Shown one piece after another: positions 1 to 8,193 of a stretch of DNA of 64,000 nt. The translations under genes and the position numbers were made by a program. Source of the stretch: Salegentibacter salarius (GTDB taxonomy: Bacteria; Bacteroidota; Bacteroidia; Flavobacteriales; Flavobacteriaceae); assembly GCF_900168265.1 (NCBI RefSeq), contig NZ_FVZF01000020.1:1-64000 (forward strand), given 5' to 3'. The notes under the pieces were generated by a model. The model did no database searches. It had not been told where the DNA came from and was given only the letters and a program-made list of their open reading frames with translations. Position 1 is the first letter of the stretch. Every line of letters starts with the position of its first letter.

Positions 1-267
1 GAGATCTTTACGGGTAGCATACGCTCTCGGGATATTAAGTTAAGTATGGATGGTAAAGGAAGAGCTATCGATAATGTTTTTATAGAACGCTTATGGAGAA
101 GTGTGAAATACGAAAACATCTATCTCAATCCTCCGGAATCCGGGGTAGGTTTATACAGGCAACTCCGGGACTACTTTGATTTTTACAACCATAGGAGAAG
201 GCACCAGGGAATAGAAAATGAAATACCTATCAACCGATATTTAAAACAAGAAAGAAATGCTGCTTAA
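1..267 (+). CDS. IS3-family transposase OrfB, C-terminal part (cut by window edge)
   Basis: The frame is already open at base 1, so the ATG at 46 is internal and the gene starts outside the window. The visible 88 residues match the end of an IS3/IS150-type DDE integrase core. They show 'MDGKGRAIDNVFIERLWRS', where the E of FIER corresponds to the last catalytic glutamate, then a Tyr/Arg/His-rich tail ('YNHRRRHQG'). The sequence after the stop (about 300-320, containing CTGTCCTAACAAATGGGG) resembles the terminal inverted repeat of such elements, but the left end is not visible, so the IS boundary is only inferred. Whether the whole element is intact cannot be judged here. Confidence 0.85.
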   Translation, partial: EIFTGSIRSRDIKLSMDGKGRAIDNVFIERLWRSVKYENIYLNPPESGVGLYRQLRDYFDFYNHRRRHQGIENEIPINRYLKQERNAA

Positions 268-324
268 AAAATAAAAAATAGAACTTAATTTAGCAGCTAA
301 GCTGTCCTAACAAATGGGGGTTCT

Positions 325-624
325 TCAAATAAATTCAAATTCTAACTCAAATGTATTTATAAAAATTGAGCTTTTAAATACATCAATTGCCCATAAATCA
401 CAACTGTCAGCGCCGATTCTTTCCTCAATTATCTCTAATTTTCTTTGCTGTGCTTTGGCAGAAAAGGAAATATCCTGCTGACTTATATAGCTTAGGGTAG
501 AATCTTGTTCAAATGGGATTAGATTTTTATCATTTTCTGATAATTTATAAGAAGCTACGATTTGATCCCTGCAACAACCGGTTATAGAAAATAAAATAAT
601 AAGCAAGTAGGTAATATTTTTCAT
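325..624 (-). CDS. Small hypothetical lipoprotein
   Basis: About 99 residues. I chose the internal Met at 624 because it begins a clean lipoprotein signal: 'MKNITYLLIILFSITGC', with the lipobox Cys at residue 17. An upstream in-frame Met at 726 would add 34 basic residues in front of the signal and run up to the next gene. The mature part is short, charged and of no family I recognise. It should be exported and lipid-anchored in the cell envelope. The gene lies downstream of the oxidoreductase gene on the same strand, with about 100 bp between them. Confidence 0.55.
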   Translation of the reverse strand: MKNITYLLIILFSITGCCRDQIVASYKLSENDKNLIPFEQDSTLSYISQQDISFSAKAQQRKLEIIEERIGADSCDLWAIDVFKSSIFINTFELEFEFI

Positions 625-726
625 TAAAATTTGATTTTTCCTATAAATTTCACCAAACGTGTTATGAACAGTTGGGGATTTCTTGCCCTGACTTTTCGGT
701 TTAGCAATGATCTTTGATTTATTCAA

Positions 727-1746
727 TTATTTTCCGTCACTTACATTCAGAATTATTTTCCCCTCGACTTTGGCATTTTCAACTAACCTATGTGCTTCAA
801 CTGCGTCTTCCAATTTCATTGTTTTTCCAATTTCAGGCTTTATTTTTTTCTCCAGGAGCAATTTAAACAAGACTTGTAAATCTTCTTTAAACCATTCCGG
901 GTGCTGTTTTCTCATGGAGGTTATCAAGTAAAAATTTGCGTGAGGTTTGTTCGGAAGTAGATTCCACCATTTTACTTTCAGAAAGTCTAAAATCATATTT
1001 CCACCATTTCCACTTGCAGAGTTTTGAAAACCAAAAGCTACTAAAGTTCCCTTTTTCTTCAGCAAACTCAGTGAACGAGGAAAATAATCGCCACCCATTG
1101 GGTCAAAAACTGCATCAATTCCATTGGGTTCTTTCTCTTTAATTACTTTTACAAAGTCTTGATTTTTGTAGTCAATTGGAATTGCCCCCATTCTTTGTAT
1201 AAATTCGTGCTTCCCTTTCGAGGCTGTGCCATACATTTTTAAGTTCATTAGTTTGCCCAATTGGAGTATTGCAGTTCCAACTGCACCGGAACAAGCGTGT
1301 ATCAAAATGGTCTGCCCGTTTTTAATTTTTGCAGAACGGTGCAGCATTTGATAAGCGGTAAGATATGACAGAATTAGGCTTACGGTTTCCCCATTATCCA
1401 AATTTTCTGGAACAGGAACAACCGAATTTGCAACGAGACAAATGTATTCCGTGTAAGATCCAATGACGGTCAAGTCTGCAACTTTTTGACCTATTTTCAG
1501 ATTGTGGACATTTTCTCCAATTTCATCAACAACTCCAATCAGGTCATAGCCCGGTGAAAAAGGTAGCTTTGCCTTTATGTTCGGATAAATTCCCCTTCTG
1601 ACAAGTGTATCGGTAAATGAAGCACTTGTCGCCAATACTTTTACCCTTACTTCACCTTTCTTTGGTATAGGCAGTTCTTTTTCAACTACTTTTTCAAGCA
1701 CCTCGGGTTCTCCAAATTTTGAAATGACGATTCTAGTATATTCCAT
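727..1746 (-). CDS. Zinc-free medium-chain oxidoreductase (quinone reductase-like)
   Basis: 339 residues, the usual length for the NADPH:quinone reductase branch of the medium-chain dehydrogenase/reductase superfamily. The N-terminal GroES-like part contains 'FSPGYDLIGVVDEIG' (about residues 62-76). The Rossmann part has a nucleotide-binding segment 'HACSGAVGTAILQLGK' (about 150-165), followed by 'GIDAVFDPMGG' and a C-terminal 'AVEAHRLVE' typical of the family. The Cys/His set of zinc alcohol dehydrogenases is absent. It is expected to be a cytosolic NAD(P)H-dependent reductase of quinones or enones; the substrate cannot be read from sequence. A copy of a dispersed repeat lies just upstream of its start. 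Confidence 0.85.
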   Translation of the reverse strand: MEYTRIVISKFGEPEVLEKVVEKELPIPKKGEVRVKVLATSASFTDTLVRRGIYPNIKAKLPFSPGYDLIGVVDEIGENVHNLKIGQKVADLTVIGSYTEYICLVANSVVPVPENLDNGETVSLILSYLTAYQMLHRSAKIKNGQTILIHACSGAVGTAILQLGKLMNLKMYGTASKGKHEFIQRMGAIPIDYKNQDFVKVIKEKEPNGIDAVFDPMGGDYFPRSLSLLKKKGTLVAFGFQNSASGNGGNMILDFLKVKWWNLLPNKPHANFYLITSMRKQHPEWFKEDLQVLFKLLLEKKIKPEIGKTMKLEDAVEAHRLVENAKVEGKIILNVSDGK

Positions 1747-1768
1747 TATTTTTTAATTACCGCTAATG

Positions 1769-1890
1769 GTCACGTCTAAGGTAAGTAGCGTGTAGGGAAG
1801 AGCTAACTTGTCGGCCTAACCAAGATTGATTTAAACTTCTAAAATAGAGAATTTTAGCTAGATCAAAACTATTTTCTTTAACCGATGCTG
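1769..1890. repeat. Dispersed intergenic repeat, copy 1
   Basis: This segment closely matches 4053-4175 over about 120 nt; the best block is GTAGCGTGTAGGGAAGAGCT, which is identical in both. Each copy starts about 23 nt upstream of the ATG of a minus-strand gene (starts at 1746 and 4029). It contains no convincing reading frame. It may be a promoter-carrying mobile repeat or a cassette-type spacer; the function is unknown. Confidence 0.7.
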
Positions 1891-1900
1891 CCCACTGCAG

Positions 1901-2206
1901 CTAAGTTAATTTCTTTCTTCCTACAATTTTTAGTGTAGACCAAAATAAAAAGCCAAAAATGATAATTATTGGAATTGTTGTGATTGGAGCTAGAGTTCGT
2001 GCTGTATCACCGGCAACTATTTCCTGTATAATCTGTTGCTTTTTTGTTCTTTCATTTTCTTCAAAAAAGCCATTTTCGTTTAGATCGTAATTTTTTAAGT
2101 TATCTTCATAATATTTTTCCTGTATTATAATAAATAAATTAGCCAGGAGATAAAGCACTAAAGAAAATATTAAACTGTACTTGATCTTATTTTTCATCAA
2201 TTTCAC
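1901..2206 (-). CDS. Two-TM protein with an EF-hand-like loop
   Basis: 101 residues with a transmembrane segment near residues 10-27, a polar segment of about 40 residues, and a second transmembrane segment near 73-92. The polar part contains 'DLNENGFFEENE', which has the spacing of a calcium-binding EF-hand loop (acidic/Asn at loop positions 1, 3 and 5, Gly at 6, Glu at 12). The family is not recognised. An alternative start three codons downstream (2197) is equally possible. The gene stands alone between a dispersed repeat and the S41 protease gene on the same strand. Calcium binding is inferred from the loop pattern only. Confidence 0.55.
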   Translation of the reverse strand: MKLMKNKIKYSLIFSLVLYLLANLFIIIQEKYYEDNLKNYDLNENGFFEENERTKKQQIIQEIVAGDTARTLAPITTIPIIIIFGFLFWSTLKIVGRKKLT

Positions 2207-2235
2207 TTAAGTTTAATTTTTGGAATAAACATCAG

Positions 2236-3231
2236 CTAACCATTGTTAACAGCGGTATTTTTGCTGAACCATTCTAAAATTTCATTCTTTAAGTCATCTG
2301 TTTCAGAAATCTTGAAATTCGGTTTTACTCCATTCCAATATTCCTTTTTTGTATAGTCAGCCATCACGCCAGAAGTTAGTATTAAAACATCATTGTTTTT
2401 TAGAGTAATAGTGCTATTTGATGTTGTATAGCCAGCTGTATTGTTGCCAAAAAACTTAACGTTTGGATTACTCATTAATGCAATAGCTGCAGCTTCACCT
2501 GAACTTGCGGTATTTCCGTTTATTAAAACAGCAATTTTTAAGTTCTCGTTTTTGAGTTTATATTCAAGTGGGGCATCTATAAATTTTTTAGTTTGATTCG
2601 ATGAGCCGTTAATTATTTGATTTTCTTGCTTGCTCCATTCGTGCCATTTTTCTTCTATTAAGAAATAACCTAGAATTTCGTTTTCTAAAAATGGGGTTAG
2701 TGAAATGAGCATTGGCCACATATTCCCTCCATTATTCTTTCTTAAATCAATGACCCAGCCTTTTAATTTTTTAGAATCTTGTTTTTTTATATTCTCCAGA
2801 TTTTCAGTAATATATTCTGCGCCTTTTTTTAGAGTTTCGTCAAGACTTTTTCTGGAATCAATAAAGGGGAGTATATTTATGTAACCTAAGGTTTCTTCAT
2901 TTTCGAATGGTTCTATTTTTTTATAGCTATAAGCTTTCTTTCCCTTTGCAGATAAGTAGGTCTCTGCAGTTTGATCGTAATAACTTGAATGTTTTTCTCC
3001 ATTTAAAGTTAATGCAGTAATTACGGCTGAATCCTTAGAAAATACAGCACTTTGCCAAACTTTCTTTTCAAAATTCTTCCAGTCTATTGAATCTTTATTA
3101 ATGGAATTTCTTTCAAATTCTCTTATCATCTTTTTGATGGACTTCTCATCATTTTTTGAAAGCTCATTATATTGAGAATGAGAATTTTGAAAACTGAGTA
3201 TTAGTATAAATAAAAGTAGTGTGTTTTTCAT
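2236..3231 (-). CDS. Exported S41-family (tail-specific type) serine protease
   Basis: 331 residues from the chosen Met at 3231, which starts a signal peptide 'MKNTLLLFILILSFQNSHSQ'. A start five codons upstream (3246) would spoil that signal. The C-terminal half has the S41 core: 'GWVIDLRKNNGGNMWPM', then 'NGNTASSGEAAAIAL' with the nucleophile Ser in the SSGE motif, and further on 'GYTTSN'. There is no PDZ domain, so it belongs to the short periplasmic S41 proteins common in Bacteroidota rather than to full CtpA/Prc. It likely cleaves peptides in the periplasm. The upstream region (3289-3366) has no gene. Confidence 0.85.
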   Translation of the reverse strand: MKNTLLLFILILSFQNSHSQYNELSKNDEKSIKKMIREFERNSINKDSIDWKNFEKKVWQSAVFSKDSAVITALTLNGEKHSSYYDQTAETYLSAKGKKAYSYKKIEPFENEETLGYINILPFIDSRKSLDETLKKGAEYITENLENIKKQDSKKLKGWVIDLRKNNGGNMWPMLISLTPFLENEILGYFLIEEKWHEWSKQENQIINGSSNQTKKFIDAPLEYKLKNENLKIAVLINGNTASSGEAAAIALMSNPNVKFFGNNTAGYTTSNSTITLKNNDVLILTSGVMADYTKKEYWNGVKPNFKISETDDLKNEILEWFSKNTAVNNG

Positions 3232-3366
3232 ATTACTTGGCGCCAATTGCGAATATGCGATGTTTTTAATTATAGATTTCGGCCTAACGATTTTGCTTCT
3301 TATGGAAAATAATTTAGCACTTTCCTATTAAATCCGGCATTTGCGATGTGTTGTTGGATCCAGTAT

Positions 3367-4029
3367 TTATTTAATCGGATGATCTATTAGAAGATTTACC
3401 ATATTATAATATAGAGCAAAAGCAACTACCAGCTTAGTCATATCATTTTCGAAATCTTCTTTTTTTAATTTTGAATTCATTGCTCCTGCAATAATAGAAG
3501 GAGAAATATCACCATATTTTGTTTGAGCATTTAAAACTTCTTTGATAGTCTCGTTTGTATAATTACTATTTAAGCATTTTAAATAATCTCCGTCTGGATT
3601 TAAAACATATGTAATCAATTCTTCTTGTTCAGATTCTTCTTCTATCTCATCAGAAAAGGAAACTAGAGTTATTTCTTGTTCAGAATTATTCACTTCATAC
3701 TTTGTCCATATTTTCTGAAATGTCCTATTTTCCTTCAGTTTTTTGATTATTTCAACAGCTTTTTCATTCACATAAAAGTCTGGAGAGAAATCATGATTTG
3801 GAGGCATAGCACTTAAATCTTCGATATAAGATTTGAAATTTTTATTGTCATTTTTTTGATTGTAATGCTTTGCTAACTCTTCCCTGAATATTAAGGTTGC
3901 TTCATTTAGAACCTTAATATCATTCTCATTCAAGCAACCTGATAATTTGCCGGCATAATTAGATTCTTTTTGGGAAGTACATGAAAATAAAATAGTAATA
4001 AGAAATAGAAGTAGAATTTTGTTCGTCAT
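3367..4029 (-). CDS. Hypothetical lipoprotein
   Basis: 220 residues starting with a lipoprotein signal, 'MTNKILLLFLITILFSC' (lipobox Cys at 17). The mature protein is acidic, with a Glu-rich patch 'DEIEEESEQEELI' near the middle and mostly predicted helix elsewhere. I do not recognise the family. It is expected to be anchored in the outer or inner membrane facing the periplasm. It is a single gene on the minus strand, preceded by copy 2 of the dispersed repeat, like the oxidoreductase gene at 727. Confidence 0.6.
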   Translation of the reverse strand: MTNKILLLFLITILFSCTSQKESNYAGKLSGCLNENDIKVLNEATLIFREELAKHYNQKNDNKNFKSYIEDLSAMPPNHDFSPDFYVNEKAVEIIKKLKENRTFQKIWTKYEVNNSEQEITLVSFSDEIEEESEQEELITYVLNPDGDYLKCLNSNYTNETIKEVLNAQTKYGDISPSIIAGAMNSKLKKEDFENDMTKLVVAFALYYNMVNLLIDHPIK

Positions 4030-4052
4030 TTTTTAAAGTATTGGTACCAAGG

Positions 4053-4175
4053 GTTACGGTTAAGAGAAGTAGCGTGTAGGGAAGAGCTAATTTGTCAGCT
4101 TAACCAGGATCAATTTAGAGTTCTAAATTAAAGATTTTAAGCTAAACCTAAGCTTTTTTTTTACCGATTTTAGCT
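4053..4175. repeat. Dispersed intergenic repeat, copy 2
   Basis: Partner of 1769-1890. Shared landmarks in order: the GTAGCGTGTAGGGAAGAGCT block, a TAACCA(A/G)GAT block, a TTCTAAA block, a TTTTA(A)GCTA block, and TTACCGAT near the end. As with copy 1, it sits directly upstream of a minus-strand start (4029). Confidence 0.7.
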
Positions 4176-4192
4176 GTAGTATTTTATTCGAG

Positions 4193-4255
4193 TTGGATCT
4201 AGGCGAAGTGGAATGGAGTTTTAAAAATCATAGTAAACAAGCTTCCATTAACTAA
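4193..4255 (+). pseudogene. 3' fragment of a paralogue of the small gene at 12006
   Basis: Reading from 4193, the frame gives 'LDLGEVEWSFKNHSKQASIN' then TAA. This matches the last 20 residues of the protein at 12006-12245 ('IDLGEVEWSFKNFNKQSSCN' and TAA) at most positions, and the DNA is also clearly similar. Nothing upstream resembles the rest of that gene or its promoter. This is a decayed second copy of which only the 3' end is recognisable. Confidence 0.75.
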
Positions 4256-4321
4256 AAGATCGAAGGAAAAGACAACCGATAGAGACCCTGCTTTAAAAAC
4301 CTAAAACATTTAACCGATTTT

Positions 4322-5623
4322 TTATTTTAAACTTGACTTATCTAAAACCGTGATCTTTTTAAGAATTGTAGATAGTACAAGACTAAACAATACGAAGGCT
4401 ATAAAAATAATGAATCCGGGCTGCAACGATGTTTTATTGGTAGATATGCTCACAAGAGATTCAGTTTCAACATTCGCATTAGTAAGTTGATGGTCCAGAA
4501 TACCCTGAAACCCTATATAAGCCATAAATATTGCGATAACATATACATCTGCCATACTCCATTTTCCCGATTTAAAAGCGAAGAATTTCAGGATTTTGCT
4601 TCTTCTAATTTTTTCGCTCCCGGCCAGATAAATCTGAGTGGAAACAAGTTTAGCCACGGGAAAAATAATACTAAATGCGAGAATTAGAATTCCCACGAAA
4701 AAAGAATCTACCTTTCCTGTTTGAAACAAAATATCTATTACCTGCAGAATACTTTTACTTTGAAAGAAAATTACCTGATCGTTAAAAGTGATTTGTTCCC
4801 CAATCAGTAAAAAATTTACTTGCTGAAAACGCGCATCTATTTCTATCATAGGAGCAGTTAGCCCTGCAAAAAGAACTACCAGGGATAAAATCACCGAAAT
4901 AATAAACATGGGCGTATGTAAGAAAAATTGATTTCTTAACAACCACCAAATAAAAAGAAAAACCACAATAATACCCAGCAAGATATAGGTATGATTATAG
5001 GTTTGATCCTCCAGGGTCATTAATTTTTCTGAAGTTTTTCGGTTAAAAGCTTCAAGGCTCTTAACCTCATATTTATCCAAAAGTGAATTTAGTCTTACAA
5101 CAGCAGTTTCAGAATCTGCGTGGGTCATATCACTGTATTCCTGCAGTTTACTTTTAATGACGTATTTAAGCGCTTCTTTATTTTCCGGTTGCTGAATTTC
5201 ATCTACAATAGTTTGGGCAAACATTGGTACCAGCGCCCTTATCTTTTCTTCGGGCACCAAAGTTCTTACGGCAAATTTTCTTAGTTTTCCCTTTAAACTC
5301 TTTTGCTTAAGGTTCATTAAACTATCGCCTTTATCAATCCCGGCCATAAGAATATTTTCTACCTGAATTACAAGCGTATCTTCTTGGGCCGGAGTAAATT
5401 CAAATTCATCAATACGGTTTAAAACCATATTCGTTAAATGATCTCTCCAGATATTTACTGAAAGGAGTCCGTGGGTGATGCTATTAAGCTCACTGTAATC
5501 TTTCTTGATTTCTGCAGCTTCAGAAGAATATTTATAAACCAGAAAGCTACTCCACCCAGCTAAGCACACCAAAAAACCCGTAAATAAAATAAGGAGAATG
5601 CGCTTTATATTTATAGCCATCAT
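4322..5623 (-). CDS. PqiA-like inner-membrane protein with large N-terminal periplasmic part
   Basis: 433 residues. There is one transmembrane segment at 8-30, a long helical charged region (about 35-205) probably in the periplasm, then four or more transmembrane segments. The C-terminal segment 'FKSGKWSMADVYVIAIFMAY' is the hallmark of the paraquat-inducible protein A family, which in E. coli acts with MCE proteins in envelope lipid transport. No MCE partner is adjacent. The N-terminal extension is not part of the standard PqiA domain. Met-Met at the start leaves the exact first codon uncertain by one residue. A role in membrane integrity is inferred from the family. Confidence 0.75.
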   Translation of the reverse strand: MMAINIKRILLILFTGFLVCLAGWSSFLVYKYSSEAAEIKKDYSELNSITHGLLSVNIWRDHLTNMVLNRIDEFEFTPAQEDTLVIQVENILMAGIDKGDSLMNLKQKSLKGKLRKFAVRTLVPEEKIRALVPMFAQTIVDEIQQPENKEALKYVIKSKLQEYSDMTHADSETAVVRLNSLLDKYEVKSLEAFNRKTSEKLMTLEDQTYNHTYILLGIIVVFLFIWWLLRNQFFLHTPMFIISVILSLVVLFAGLTAPMIEIDARFQQVNFLLIGEQITFNDQVIFFQSKSILQVIDILFQTGKVDSFFVGILILAFSIIFPVAKLVSTQIYLAGSEKIRRSKILKFFAFKSGKWSMADVYVIAIFMAYIGFQGILDHQLTNANVETESLVSISTNKTSLQPGFIIFIAFVLFSLVLSTILKKITVLDKSSLK

Positions 5624-5802
5624 GTTGCGAAGTATTCTTTAAAGATACTCCATTAATCCGGATAAATTCGGTGAGGTTTTCCTGCTGAAATATTTAATTA
5701 ATTATAATCTTTGTCTTGTAAAAAAGCTCCATTTCATCATAATTCTGAAAAATCGGAACGCTCCATTACAGTTCGAAATTTTTTGATGAAGTCCGCTAAA
5801 TT

Positions 5803-5852
5803 GGATTGCATAATTAATTTAATTCCGCTTCCTGCGCCCTGCCTATGCTTCC
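5803..5852. repeat. Imperfect direct repeat, copy 1 of 2
   Basis: Copy 2 is at 6629-6678. The shared core is TTTAATTCCGCTTCCTGC, with 43 of 50 positions identical by eye. Function unknown; it may be the trace of an old duplication. Confidence 0.6.
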
Positions 5853-6230
5853 AATTCCCTAACTAAAGAACTCCAGGCTTCGCCTGACACTATTTTAAGA
5901 TGAATTACCACCATTAATTTAAGTTCATTTCTAATGTTAAAACAGAAGTAAAAACGATTAAAATCTTTAATTTAATCAAAAGAAGACGACCCTATTTAAA
6001 GCAGTTGAATCTTACCTATAAGAATAGGTAATTAGAATAACACTCTGCATTTCTAATGTTTGGTTAATTTCTCTCCACCCGGTACAATTTACCCCACTTC
6101 AAAATGAGTTGAAATTATTATATAAGCATATAAAAAACTAAATATCAGTAATGTGCACTCTTCCTTAGTAAGTATCTTAAAATACAGGTATATAATTTGG
6201 ACCTAGCATAATATGATTTCCTTAAGAGTT

Positions 6231-6413
6231 ATTATGCAATTAAAAATATATAAAATTCTGGCTTTATGCATCCTCCTTGCACTGGGCTCATCTTTATACC
6301 TGCACAAAAATTTTTATTATTCGATTTGGCTAGACAATCAGCTTACTATATTATTCCTACTCTTTACCTTTATATTCACTATCGTAATAATTAGAAAAAT
6401 TAAAAATTTCTAA
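6231..6413 (+). CDS. Possible small two-TM protein
   Basis: About 60 residues from the Met at 6231 (an upstream in-frame Met at 6213 would add six residues). Hydrophobic segments at about 7-21 and 37-53 flank a short polar turn, with a Lys-rich tail. No homology is recognised. Upstream, TATAATTTGG (around 6190) is close to a Bacteroidota -7 box. It could be a genuine small membrane protein or chance in AT-rich DNA. Confidence 0.35.
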   Translation: MMQLKIYKILALCILLALGSSLYLHKNFYYSIWLDNQLTILFLLFTFIFTIVIIRKIKNF

Positions 6414-6628
6414 ATATCTAGGTTTTGTTTAGTGCGGAAATAAAATTCATATTTTAAGGATTACTATACACATAACTCCCCACATTCCCCTTTCATATCT
6501 TTTAGGTAAAGACTTTCGTTCAACAACGAAACTCAAGTATAAAAACCCACCTTCCATTTTGCTTCTTCCACAGAAAATATGAAAACGATCTATTCCCGGT
6601 TCTGATTTTCCACTTAAATGATGGAAAT

Positions 6629-6678
6629 GGATTTCATAACTAATTTAATTCCGCTTCCTGCTCCTTTCCTACTCTTCC
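6629..6678. repeat. Imperfect direct repeat, copy 2 of 2
   Basis: See 5803-5852. Confidence 0.6.
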
Positions 6679-7198
6679 TTTTTTCTATCTGAAGTACTCC
6701 CGTCCCTAACTGCCCCTACCTTTTTCTGTAATGCAAAATACCAAGATTTAGAAGTTAGTCCACACTGCATAAAGCCGGTTGCTGTGCTCCCTTTTTATAA
6801 GTCCTCCCTAATTCTAAATCTTGAAAATGTATCAGCATCAGAAAAAGGTAACAGTGACGGCTCTACGGGAAGTAAATCGAATAACGGAAAAATGAAATCA
6901 TGCAAAAATCCACAAAAAGGAAGCGGAATTAAAAAATCAAAAAAGGAAAATGCTCAGGATACAATAAGTAAATCAATTAAAATCAGATATATAGCTTTAA
7001 ATTCTGCCCGACCATTTCAGTTTTCCCGATGATGGGATTTTATAAAAAAAATAATAAGATTTTAAAAACGGATTATGATGTTCATGATCTGTTTTTCATT
7101 TTACGAAATTCTCAATCAATTGATCATTTCTCTATAGTAAACTTCAAAGATTTTCTTTTCAAATCATAAAAAATAGGATTCAGTTTTTAAACATTTAA

Positions 7199-7325
7199 AA
7201 GGCTATTAAATTCATTTTAATAGTCAACTTTTTTGTCCCTGCGGGACGAAAAGGTAGAGCAAGAGGGTAACGGGCAGAGCCCGTTAAAAACTACCTTTTA
7301 CATTTTAATTTATTGACTATCAATT
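7199..7325. other. Nested inverted repeats, candidate oriT
   Basis: Four arm pairs are arranged around a common core: ATAGTCAA (7220-7227) with TTGACTAT (7313-7320); AAAAGGTAG (7249-7257) with CTACCTTTT (7291-7299); TAACGGGC (7268-7275) with GCCCGTTA (7279-7286); and GTCCC-TGC-GGGAC (7235-7247). The structure lies about 110 bp upstream of a BfmA/BtgA-type mobilisation gene, which is where transfer origins of Bacteroidota mobilisable elements usually sit. Being oriT is an inference from structure and position; no nick site is recognised. Confidence 0.5.
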
Positions 7326-7433
7326 ATTTAAATAATATGATTAATGCTATAAAAATATTGATTTACTGGTTTTGGGCTTGAACCCCCAATAAAATGGTTA
7401 AAAAAACCAGTAAATATTAAAAAGTACTGAATT

Positions 7434-7790
7434 ATGAAAGCAGTTAAAAACATTACTATTGAAAAGAAAACGGCTGAACGCTTTCAGCAATTTTCCAGAA
7501 TACATTACAAAACACACTCTGAAGCTTTGGCCGGAATGCTGGATTTTTTCTTCTACAATGAGATTTCTCCGAAAGAAAATTTTGGGCCTACCGGCAGGCG
7601 AATTGAAAATATTATCAAGAAAAGAATTAATGCAGTGATCGCAATAACAAGGGATATGGAGAAGAATAAAGTTAACCCAACTTTAGCTATTTTGCAGGCA
7701 CTATTGGAGGCTGCTGATCCAAAAAACAATTACTCCAATCGACTAAGAGATTATGAGCAAGATGACACTCATCCCGACTTTTATAAATAA
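7434..7790 (+). CDS. BfmA/BtgA-family mobilisation protein
   Basis: 118 residues, small and basic. The N-terminus 'ITIEKKTAERFQQFSRIHYK' followed by 'SEALAGMLDFF' fits a ribbon-helix-helix DNA-binding fold. The later part 'RRIENIIKKRINAVIAITRD' is characteristic of the BfmA/BtgA proteins that help relaxases act at oriT in Bacteroides and flavobacterial mobilisable elements. It should bind near oriT and assist nicking. The gene sits directly upstream of a broken relaxase gene and downstream of the nested inverted repeats. It is probably a leftover, since its relaxase partner is decayed. Confidence 0.7.
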   Translation: MKAVKNITIEKKTAERFQQFSRIHYKTHSEALAGMLDFFFYNEISPKENFGPTGRRIENIIKKRINAVIAITRDMEKNKVNPTLAILQALLEAADPKNNYSNRLRDYEQDDTHPDFYK

Positions 7791-7796
7791 TTCACT

Positions 7797-8045
7797 ATGT
7801 ATATTACAGCCAACCCAAAGAAATTAAGAAGAGTATTCTCAAAGCACCGCAGAGTATCTTGATTACCTGGAAAAAGAAAATGTTATTCCGGGTATAGAAG
7901 AAAATAATGAGGAGCTTTTCTTTAATTAGAAAGAAGATAATTTTTTTTGGAAGATGTTGTAAAAGAAGTAGATACCAATATCACTAAATTGGAAACGAAG
8001 AAACCGAAGTTTTACTCCTATGTGAGGTATTTAGATCTCAAATGA
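7797..8045 (+). pseudogene. Decayed relaxase (DUF5712-like) remnant
   Basis: The ATG at 7797 gives 'MYITANPKKLRRVFSK' and then stops. One frame over, the text continues with 'SQSTAEYLDYLEKEN', 'GIEENNEELFFN', an in-frame TAG, and then 'LEDVVKEVDTNITKLETK' and 'KPKFYSYVRYLDLK'. This order (MYIT start, YLEKEN, FFN, VV-EIDxN-KL, KFY) is that of DUF5712-type relaxases found next to BfmA/BtgA genes. At least one frameshift and one nonsense codon are present, and nothing is recognisable after about 8045, so most of the protein is lost and the element cannot mobilise itself. Confidence 0.65.
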
Positions 8046-8193
8046 GATAAAATTTTATGAAAATGAAAATTCGGTTTTTTAATAACCATAAAGTCAGGTG
8101 AAATTATAGAAGTTAAAACGTAAGATTGGTAATTTGCAGTGGTTAGAATGAGGTTTTTTTGTTATCCAATCCTTATTGAAATTAAAATTTCGG

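Larger units (their letters stand above)
5624..7198. other. Gene-poor stretch with one imperfect direct repeat
   Basis: About 1.6 kb with no convincing gene except the small membrane protein at 6231. An imperfect 50-nt direct repeat occurs at 5803-5852 and 6629-6678 (core TTTAATTCCGCTTCCTGC, 7 mismatches by eye). A short hairpin, CAGGC-TTC-GCCTG, lies near 5872. The stretch at 6784-7032 is open but lysine/serine-rich and low-complexity, and is probably not coding. The region looks like eroded sequence next to the mobile-element relic. Confidence 0.5.

Noticed and set aside
3282-3359. An attC-like pair (GCCTAAC at 3282-3288 and GTTGGAT at 3353-3359) suggesting an integron cassette
   Set aside because: The two core sites barely pair, no L boxes were found, and no integron integrase is in the window.
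6784-7032. An open frame of 82 codons in the gene-poor stretch
   Set aside because: Low-complexity Lys/Ser/Asn-rich text, no promoter or coupling, in eroded DNA; likely chance.
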